Below, in pieces: positions 57,591 to 64,000 of a DNA stretch of 64,000 nt; the stretch's first letter is position 1; each line of letters opens with the position of its first letter. The position numbers and the translations under genes were made by a program. The DNA is from Oikopleura dioica. Lineage: Eukaryota; Chordata; Appendicularia; Copelata; Oikopleuridae. The notes under the pieces are model-generated. The model made no database searches. It was not told the origin of the DNA and was given only the letters and a program-made list of their open reading frames with translations. The stretch lies in contig OU015566.1 in assembly GCA_907165135.1 (NCBI GenBank), positions 12,074,157 to 12,138,156 on the forward strand. The letters run 5' to 3'.

Positions 57591-58053
57591 AAGAATATAT
57601 TTCAACAGAAAGAATCTTAGAATGCTTCAAATTCCAACCTGTAGCTCAAAAACATCACTTCATTGTACCGCATTATCCCTTCATCAATCGAAAATTGAAT
57701 GCTTCATAAATACAACCTTGCAAATCTCTTCATCCGAATCATTGTACGGTAGCAATTAACGCAAACTTCTGACTGTTAAATCTTTCAAATTGTCTTTTGC
57801 ACAATATTTTTTATGAAACCTCACTCCTGCTCCTAAATTGATCGTTTTGTACTGAATTCTCGAATTAGATTTGAATTAATTCTCCTGTGCCGGGTCCCGC
57901 TAGGTGCAATTATTGTTCCTTTACTATGAAAAAAAACCTTTTTCTTTCAATCCTCGGTTGCCTTGACAATCATAGTTTGTTATTTCTAGAGCGCTCCTCC
58001 GCGTGGATTTGTTTGTTATCACGGATTGAACCGGCGATAAATCAGCTTTTAAA
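57591..58053. other. Intergenic between TMED and the coiled-coil gene
   Basis: 463 bp with TMED 3' flank and an AT-rich middle. No supported coding frame. Confidence 0.4.
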
Positions 58054-60430
58054 ATGAACCGGTCTAAGTCAGCGCGCTCCGCGTATTCCGATGATTCCAG
58101 AGATGAAGGAGACGACTCCACGAGACAAGAACATGCAAAGATTCTGCAAAGGTATAAAAAGAATGAGAGACAACAGCTGTGTTTTCCCAGGCTTTCGTTT
58201 TATTGAGGATTGAGAATTTTTACGATGAAATTATAGCCTGCGAATAATTGAGGGCGAGAAGAAAAGATGCCAAAATCAGTTTACTTTGGACTCGCGCAAA
58301 GACAAGAAGAAGATTGACCTTCTTCTTCGAGAAAAAGCTGAACTCGAGAAAAACATCAACTTAGCTCAGTCCCAGGTAAAGCCCTCTGCATCCTTTACAA
58401 AGTCCGAAAGAACATGTTTTCAGCAAAATAGACACAGAGATCAAGTTAATGAAACTGAGATTCGAACAACTCAGCACGATGTTGACATGCTCGACGTTGA
58501 GCTGGAGGAAGAGCGCAAGATTGCGGTAAAATAAAACATCAAAGATCGTAAAAAACTAATAATTTATAATGCAGGCTGAGCTGGATGCGCAAATCCGAGG
58601 GAATCAGAAATCGAATCAGAATACACGTGTTCGCAGCGCGACGCTTTCGCAAAAAGCTGCCCGCGGAGCTAATGCCACTCGAGACTCAAAAGTCAATGAT
58701 ATCGAAGGGCGGCTTTACAGAGCGAACGCAAAGTACAACCAGACAGTCGCTTATAATGCGCAGAAGCGGACTGAAATCCAAACGTACCGACTTGAGCACA
58801 GGTAATTAGGCTTGCAAAATATAAATATCAAAAAGATACCGCAAGACGCGGGAGAGAAACCACGAGTTTCAAAATTTCACTTTCTCTTTCAGAAACTTTG
58901 AGCAAGCAGAGCGCAAAATTGACAAGAAACTCAAAGCCGTGAAAAAAGAGACGCAACAAATAATGGAAGCGAGCGCGATCGCATACGAGCAGCGCGAAGA
59001 TGCCAAGACAAAGCACGCTAATCAACGAGAGCGCTCAGAGAAAGAGCTCGCCCAATACAACTCAGATATCAAACAGCTCGAGAGACTCAACGAGAACCAT
59101 TTCAACCTCAAGGTCTTCATGGAAAATAAGAATCAAGAACGCATGGAAGTTAATACTGGACCGAGGTACGGACGAATATCATGTTTTCAACGATCAATCC
59201 TATTTTTTCTAGTCAGCGAGCTCTTCAAAAACGCCGTGATCAGGAGTTCATGTTGGCCAAGTGCGAGCATAACTGGAAACAAATCCAGGAGATCACAGGA
59301 ACAGACGATATTTCCGTCATGGTGGAGCAATTCAACGAAACTGAACGCGAGAACTTTGCCTTGTTCAACTACAATAACGAGCTCAACAACAACATTGAGC
59401 ACGAAAGCGATGCGATAGCAACTCTGAAAGCGAGATTTACGTATGACTTTTCATCCGCTTCAATATCGTTACCTTTTGTAGCTCTCAATCCACCACCTCG
59501 CTTCTCAACGACGACGAACGCAACGCCATGCTCATCGCTACGAAGGAAACCCTAGAAGAGAGCGACAAAGCCATGACAACTGCGATGAATTACCTTCAAC
59601 AATCCAATGACGAATTCGAGATGCTTACTCAGGGAATTACCCAGCTTACTAAGCAACTTTCTCTTGATGTTTCGATTGAGCACAATAATGAATTGATGGA
59701 TGTTCTTGGCGCGATGGAAGACCGCATCAACGAGCTTATCGGTAAATTATCTTGATGTTTCTCGTTCCTTATTTTTCATCCTCACGTTAGCCGCGAAAGC
59801 CGTCATCGTTGAAGAGCTCGATCCGGACATTCATCATACAGCTCGACTGCTCGTTCCAGGACCACCACCTCTTCCAATCGAGGAACGCAGCGCCTTGTTT
59901 TCTGCTCCATCAACTGGGTAAGCGTTTTACAGTAAAACTTTTACTCTCAAGTTGAGAGTCTCAACTTGGCAGGATTTCATTTTGTTTAGTGATCTGGCAA
60001 ACAAGTTACGAAAAAATAAGTTCTTGCAGCTTTTGAAAGGGTAATCACTTTACGCATTTATCATCGACCAACTCATTTACCAAACTCGCATTTATCGACG
60101 GTTACTTCTCATGCAAGAGCATTTTGCTAATGCATAATCAGGCGCACTTTCCTTAATTGTATTTACAAATTCTGATATAATTTTAGTGACGCACCAAATA
60201 ATGAGCAAAAAGAAGACATGATCATCTCGTCCGTACCGCTTGATTTGGACGAGCTTCGACTCCGTGTTCGCGAAAAACGCGAACGAGAAGCTTCATCGCT
60301 CAACCCCGAGTCTTCCCAGAAGTTCGAAACTACTAGCGAGAAACCCTTGACATCAGAGTCGAAGATCAGAAGTCGACAATCATCCATGGCAACATCTCAA
60401 CCACCAAGCAAGCAGCTCGAAGAGGCCTGA
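58054..60430 (+). CDS. ODAD1: Outer dynein arm docking complex coiled-coil protein (CCDC63/ODAD1 family)
   Basis: Axonemal coiled-coil protein that anchors outer dynein arms to doublet microtubules. Start MNRSKSARSAYSDDSRDEGD, then long heptad-rich exons: FTLDSRKDKKKIDLLLREKA, LDVELEEERKIA, AIAYEQREDAKTKHANQRER, AQYNSDIKQLERLNENH, DISVMVEQFNETERENFALF with NYNNELNNNIEHES, and IEHNNELMDVLGAMEDRINE. The AYEQR..QYN.DI..LERL and NFA.F.Y.NELN blocks place it with CCDC63/ODAD1 (DC2 of Chlamydomonas). The tail has HHTARLLVPGPPPLPIEER and a disordered Ser/Glu-rich end. Nine or so exons; stop TGA 60428. It is one of three cilium genes in the window. Confidence 0.85.
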
Positions 60431-60862
60431 AACTTCACATGACATTTTTCCACCATAACAAGTACCCTTTCTCATTCCTATCTTCCGCTGTACTTCTTCG
60501 CAATGAATCATGATTTCTTTCAATTTATTTAAACCAAAATTTTTCTATAGTTCAACTATTTTTCTATCCGCTATTTATAAATATATTTTTATATGAAAAA
60601 GATAACTCTATCTTCTGATTAAGACTCTTTTATCGCTTTTGAATAGTCTTAATTTCTCCTGACTCTTTTTTTAAAAATGCTAAATTTAGACGAGAGAAAA
60701 TTATGTCATGACAACATCTGACAAAATCGGCCAAAAAAGTGGTTTGAGTAGGGCCATCAAGGTGCTTATATTATGCGTTGTGTGGTATGCGAGCTCGTCG
60801 GCGTCCAACGTCATTAACAAAATCGTTTTGAACTGTAGTGCTTTTATAAATGCAATAACAAA
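60431..60862. other. Intergenic between CCDC63/ODAD1 and the retrotransposon
   Basis: 432 bp, AT-rich; no gene seen. Its right edge (AACAAA) abuts the LTR and would include one copy of the element's target duplication; the other copy is outside the window. Confidence 0.4.
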
Positions 60863-61248
60863 TGTTGGAGACTAAGGGCGTTTTGTTGTGGGGGTAGTTA
60901 AAACAACTACGGAGCGTTTATTGTACTGACAGAACAGTCAGTAGGAGCAGGATTCGTTTTTCAGAAATTTGTGGTATTGATGTTGGCGCAGATTGGTACA
61001 GACTGGCACAGAGTAAAAAGGGTGCTTCTTTTTATAGCATTTCGTTCCGGGTGGCGGGTTTTCATCGGGCCTCACGAGCCGAGGGTGGCGGTGGAATCGG
61101 GTGAGTGCGCTTTACGACAGAAGGTGGTGGCGGATTCAGAGGGTGGTAGTGGTTTTGAAATGCGCGCGCTAATGGCTTTATGGCCATTGCGCGCGGCGGA
61201 AATCAACTTTGTTGCAAAAGTCATACTTGCATATATTAATCCACTACA
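60863..61248 (-). repeat. 3' LTR of the retrotransposon
   Basis: 386 bp bounded, on the minus strand, by TGTAGTGG and CTCCAACA, the TG...CA ends of LTRs (inverted TGT/ACA). It directly follows a polypurine tract. A TATAAAAAG box lies at 61028-61036 on the minus strand, suited to be the LTR promoter. A GC-rich hairpin (about 61162-61198; CGCGCGC arms with TAATGGC/GCCATT) is also inside. The matching 5' LTR is not in the window, so the ends are inferred. Confidence 0.65.
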
Positions 61249-61250
61249 AA

Positions 61251-61262
61251 TCCTTCCCTCCT
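61251..61262 (-). other. Polypurine tract (plus-strand primer) of the retrotransposon
   Basis: AGGAGGGAAGGA on the minus strand, 2 nt before the proposed LTR start TGTAG and just after the stop of the last ORF, as expected for second-strand priming. Confidence 0.6.
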
Positions 61263-61288
61263 AGAATTTATGACTTTTGCACCTGATT

Positions 61289-62383
61289 TTAACCAAAGAG
61301 CAGATCACGCCAGTTGTCATCTAGCATTTCAACCATGTTGCCGCTGTCAGTGTTGCTGGAAGATTGAGCTGAAGGAAAGGGGTCGTCAAGAGGCGGATCG
61401 CCAGGTGTTTGGTTGCCAAGGACGTCCGGGGCGGAGCTCATCGGGCCATAACTCAGCGCTGGAACTGACGTTGGAGGTTGGGCTGGTGCCTTAGCCGTCC
61501 GGGAGGTATCAGTTGTCAACTGAGTCTGAGTGACCATGTCTTTTTTGGAGCTAGTAGGGAACGTCGTCGGTGGCAGTTGCTGTGGATCCGGGGCTCTTGG
61601 ATGTTCCATCATCGACAGAGACGTTGTGGCTGGAGTTGCCGGCGCGATCGTCACCAGGGGTCTGGGCAGGTGCTCAGTCATATCATTCTGTGGGGCAGCT
61701 GGCATCTCAGGCTGGTTGCGCTCGGTTGTCATCGTTGATTGCGCTTGGTCATCTAAGTCGTTATAGAAGGCTTCATCTTGTTGGTTCTGGGACTGGGTAG
61801 GCAGGGCGAACTTAGCGAGTAAGTCTGACAGGAAAGTCTCCAATAGGGAATTAGCTTCTTTAAGTTCAATTTGAAAGTTTGGATAGTTAGCTAATTCCCG
61901 CCAGACTTTTCGACGTGCTAAAAAGTGTTCTTCGTAGTTGTTGATGACCACATTCGCAAACTGCGGGATCGGCCTAAATGACTTTAGTAATTCAACCACA
62001 GCTGCCGTCTTTGTCTGCCAGCGAAGAAGGGACTCCCCTTTCATGCACTCGTTTTTCCAACAGTCTATAATACTTTCGAATGCTTCTTCAGGAAATGCCC
62101 GATTTTGCAGTCGATCAAGGGCTCGTTCTTTTGCATACCGGATACTTCCTGTTAAATCGAGTAGTCGAGACCATTTCGGGTCAAGGAAGATTGTTGGCAC
62201 GTGAATTCCAAAGATTGACGGTAGTACATACCGTTGGAACATTACCTTGCCACTGTCATTCATTCGGAAGAAGTGGCAGTCAAGGTTGGTAGTTGCTCCC
62301 TGGGAAGGCATTTTCAATTTCTTGAACTTGCGTTTGGCTTGTGTATTTTGATACTGGGCCAGGGAGTCTCGTTTCAAAGCCAT
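61289..62383 (-). CDS. Retrotransposon 3' ORF, 364 residues, unrecognised
   Basis: Intronless ORF between pol and the LTR. It starts MALKRDSLAQYQ with a basic patch (QAKRKFKKLKM), has a helical middle (FPEEAFESIIDCWKNECMKG, ANSLLETFLSDLLAKFALP) and a long Pro/Thr/Ser/Gln-rich C-terminal half ending MLDDNWRDLLFG, an acidic-hydrophobic motif like an activation domain. There is no signal peptide or membrane helix, so it is not an ordinary envelope gene although it sits in that position. It also lacks a CCHC knuckle that would mark gag. A CCAAT-containing GC-rich stretch precedes the ATG. It may instead be an independent gene; position between pol and polypurine tract favours the element. Confidence 0.6.
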   Translation of the reverse strand: MALKRDSLAQYQNTQAKRKFKKLKMPSQGATTNLDCHFFRMNDSGKVMFQRYVLPSIFGIHVPTIFLDPKWSRLLDLTGSIRYAKERALDRLQNRAFPEEAFESIIDCWKNECMKGESLLRWQTKTAAVVELLKSFRPIPQFANVVINNYEEHFLARRKVWRELANYPNFQIELKEANSLLETFLSDLLAKFALPTQSQNQQDEAFYNDLDDQAQSTMTTERNQPEMPAAPQNDMTEHLPRPLVTIAPATPATTSLSMMEHPRAPDPQQLPPTTFPTSSKKDMVTQTQLTTDTSRTAKAPAQPPTSVPALSYGPMSSAPDVLGNQTPGDPPLDDPFPSAQSSSNTDSGNMVEMLDDNWRDLLFG

Positions 62384-62470
62384 GCGCGGTGCTTATTGGC
62401 CGCCCCAAGGCGAACTGTGCCGCGCCTAATTATTTTCCCACGGTTGATATTTGGTTTGTGTGTATATTTG

Positions 62471-62855
62471 ATGCTTCTTCTGTGAGCATTTGAGTTTTGT
62501 CACCAGTTCTACTCCACACGAGCAGAATCGGATGCTTAGATGCTTCTTCTGTGAGCATTTGAATCGCAGTCATCAATTCTTCTCCACACGAGAAGACTCG
62601 TTTGATGATAATTTTTGGTGCTTCTTCTGTGAGCATTTGAATCGTAGTCATCAATTCTTCTCCACACGAGAAGACTCGTTTGATGATAATTTTGGTGCAT
62701 CTTCTGTGAGCATTTGAATCGCAGTCATCAATTCTTCTCCACACGAGAAGACTCGTTTGATGATAAGCTGTCGAGTACATAATTTTTGAGTTTTTATTGC
62801 TTCTTTTGTGAGCATTCGAGTCTCTTTCATCAGTTCTTCTCCACACGAGCTGAAC
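62471..62855. repeat. Tandem repeat array, about five units of 70-100 bp
   Basis: Units begin near 62471, 62540, 62619, 62696 and 62798, each with TGCTTCTTCTGTGAGCATTT (or one-base variants) followed by CATCAATTCTTCTCCACACG. The inner three are nearly identical (77-79 bp spacing). On the minus strand the unit reads SCGEELMTAIQMLTEEA, but the 77/79-bp spacing shifts frame between units, so long-range coding is doubtful. It lies in the spacer of the retrotransposon. Confidence 0.85.
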
Positions 62856-63523
62856 CAGATGACACTCAGGGTTCGAGTACTAAGCTGCATGCGAAGCGGG
62901 CAATTTTCGCTTCTACTGTAGTCGTGTAACGTGCTTCTGAAGGTAAATCTGAACCCGTTTGGGCCCATTGGGAGCAGACTCCAACAGTTGTAGAGGTCAA
63001 CGCGTCCAGTAGCCATCAAATTGTGCTGTGCGGGCTGTGGCAGGGTTTGATAAGCAGGTTCCTTCTGCTGACTAAGCTGACTTACCACGGATATTTTTCA
63101 TGAGCTGATGCGGGCTCATGGCACTTGAACTTGAACGTTGCTATAGCGGGTGGTGATGGACTTCCAGCATACAGTCGAAATTCTTATCGAAGGTCCAAGA
63201 AGATAATCGTTTTACATTCCTAGGGTACGGTGTTGGTTAACTCAGTGCATCGTTGTCCCGGCGGTAATAACTTCTCCCCCTTAGTAAACGAATTCTAGAG
63301 ATCGATCAGGGATCTAGAATGGAACGGGTGCGTGGACATATCAAGAGCAAGATATCTCATTCCACGCTATTTTTGAAAATAGTTTTAGTGCTTTTGAGAT
63401 GGCGCTAAATTAAGATTTTCAAAAATGTAAACTTAGAGCAAGAACAAGCTCTCTCTTCACAGTGGGCTCATGAGAGTGCAAACCAACAATGCATCTCTCC
63501 CCTTCCCCTCCTCTTTTAGGAAC

Positions 63524-64000
63524 TTATTTTCGGGGTCGTAATCTTTTTGACCAATTTGCAGGATCATTTTTGAGGGGCGCAACAGGATCATTATTTTCAT
63601 TTTTCGGATCCTCTTTAGTTTCTGCATTCTTTTTTGACGCAGTTGAGCGGGAAATTTTTATTTGGGTGTCTTCCTTGATTTCTTTTGAGACACAATTGAG
63701 TTTTTTATCGCGAATGGATGATTGATCGTTTTCGTCATTGATCGAGACGAATTTTGTTGAGTCGCCGATCTTATTTTTTAGAGGTCGGATCAGGCTTATG
63801 TGTCGGCGATACTCGCGTTGTGTGAGTGAACATTTTAGAATGTAAGAATCTTTTGAGATTCTTTTATGAACATAAAATGGGCCGCTCCAGTTTGTACCTA
63901 ATTTTCCGTCAAAAAGATTTGGTTTCCAGACTAGCACTTGGGTACCAAGTTCAAGAACTGGGCAATTATTTTTATCTTTTCGGAGGAGTTTTTGGTACCT
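63524..64000 (-). CDS. Retrotransposon pol polyprotein, C-terminal end (partial)
   Basis: The frame is open from the right edge of the window down to the stop at 63524. Near the start it has LELGTQVLVWKPNLF, then GKLGTNWSGPFYVHKRI, SYILK and HISLIRPLK, the pattern of the integrase C-terminal GPY/F-type module in Ty3/Gypsy elements. After this comes a charged, low-complexity tail rich in Lys, Asp and Asn ending KRLRPRK. Reverse transcriptase, RNase H and the integrase core would lie beyond the window. No frame break is visible in the part present. Confidence 0.8.
   Translation of the reverse strand, partial: RYQKLLRKDKNNCPVLELGTQVLVWKPNLFDGKLGTNWSGPFYVHKRISKDSYILKCSLTQREYRRHISLIRPLKNKIGDSTKFVSINDENDQSSIRDKKLNCVSKEIKEDTQIKISRSTASKKNAETKEDPKNENNDPVAPLKNDPANWSKRLRPRK

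Larger units (their letters stand above)
60863..64000 (-). mobile_element. Ty3/Gypsy-type LTR retrotransposon, 3' part, continues past the window
   Basis: In minus-strand order: pol C-terminus (64000-63524), a 1.1-kb spacer with tandem repeats, an extra ORF (62383-61289), a polypurine tract (61262-61251) and an LTR (61248-60863). This order fits a Ty3/Gypsy element with an additional 3' gene in the position env takes in some relatives. Oikopleura genomes are known for the Tor group of such elements; assignment to Tor is inference. The remaining pol, gag and 5' LTR lie beyond the right edge. Confidence 0.75.

Noticed and set aside
63271-63283. Polypurine-like TAAGGGGGAGAAG on the minus strand as the retrotransposon PPT
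   Set aside because: It is not followed by a TG-starting LTR; the tract at 61251-61262 is followed by TG...CA ends and a TATA box, a better fit.

Overview
The window is animal nuclear DNA with a very compact layout. Introns are mostly 40-55 nt, intergenic gaps are often 75-150 bp, several genes lie head to tail close enough to be operons, and many start codons sit just after an AG that could be a trans-splice acceptor. This fits an appendicularian tunicate such as Oikopleura dioica. The species call is inference from gene style and protein divergence; nothing in the sequence names it.

Layout. 1-8.3 kb: 3' end of a KDM6/UTX JmjC gene (+), then ALDH7A1 and a Son-of-sevenless homologue (both -). 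8.6-16.8 kb: a tight + strand run of FDXR, MTREX (MTR4 helicase) and MGST1, 70-75 bp apart. MTREX carries a 1-kb inverted-repeat transposon exactly where an intron must be, and cytochrome c lies antisense inside another of its introns. MGST1 holds a small secreted-protein gene antisense in its intron. 17-25.3 kb: a 73-codon gene, KIF9 and DLEC1 (the last two cilium/axoneme genes). 26.5-31.7 kb: LRRC58, TRIT1 (with an antisense cysteine-rich secreted gene in its long intron) and TMBIM6. 32-47.8 kb: a small gene, a two-HMG-box factor, METAP2 (with a mutually exclusive exon pair), a PTB-type splicing factor, an AtuA-family protein and DDX24. 48-53.6 kb: three phospholipid scramblases, two divergent tandem copies and one canonical. 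54-60.4 kb: DNPEP, a p24 cargo receptor (TMED4/9) and an outer-dynein-arm docking coiled coil (CCDC63/ODAD1). 60.9-64 kb: the 3' half of a minus-strand Ty3/Gypsy-type LTR retrotransposon (pol end, tandem repeats, an extra ORF, polypurine tract, LTR).

The genes are mostly unrelated housekeeping functions: RNA processing (MTREX, PTB, DDX24, TRIT1), mitochondria (ALDH7A1, FDXR, cytochrome c), cilia (KIF9, DLEC1, CCDC63/ODAD1) and membranes or secretion (TMED, TMBIM6, scramblases). The most interesting signals lie in gene architecture: three antisense genes nested in introns, one intron that is a precise transposon insertion with no usable GT donor, alternative exons visible from duplicated sequence and phase, and several enzymes whose catalytic residues are lost (KDM6 JmjC, KIF9 motor, two scramblases). 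Exon structures were read by hand from reading frame, GT-AG sites and remembered family sequences; no search was run.
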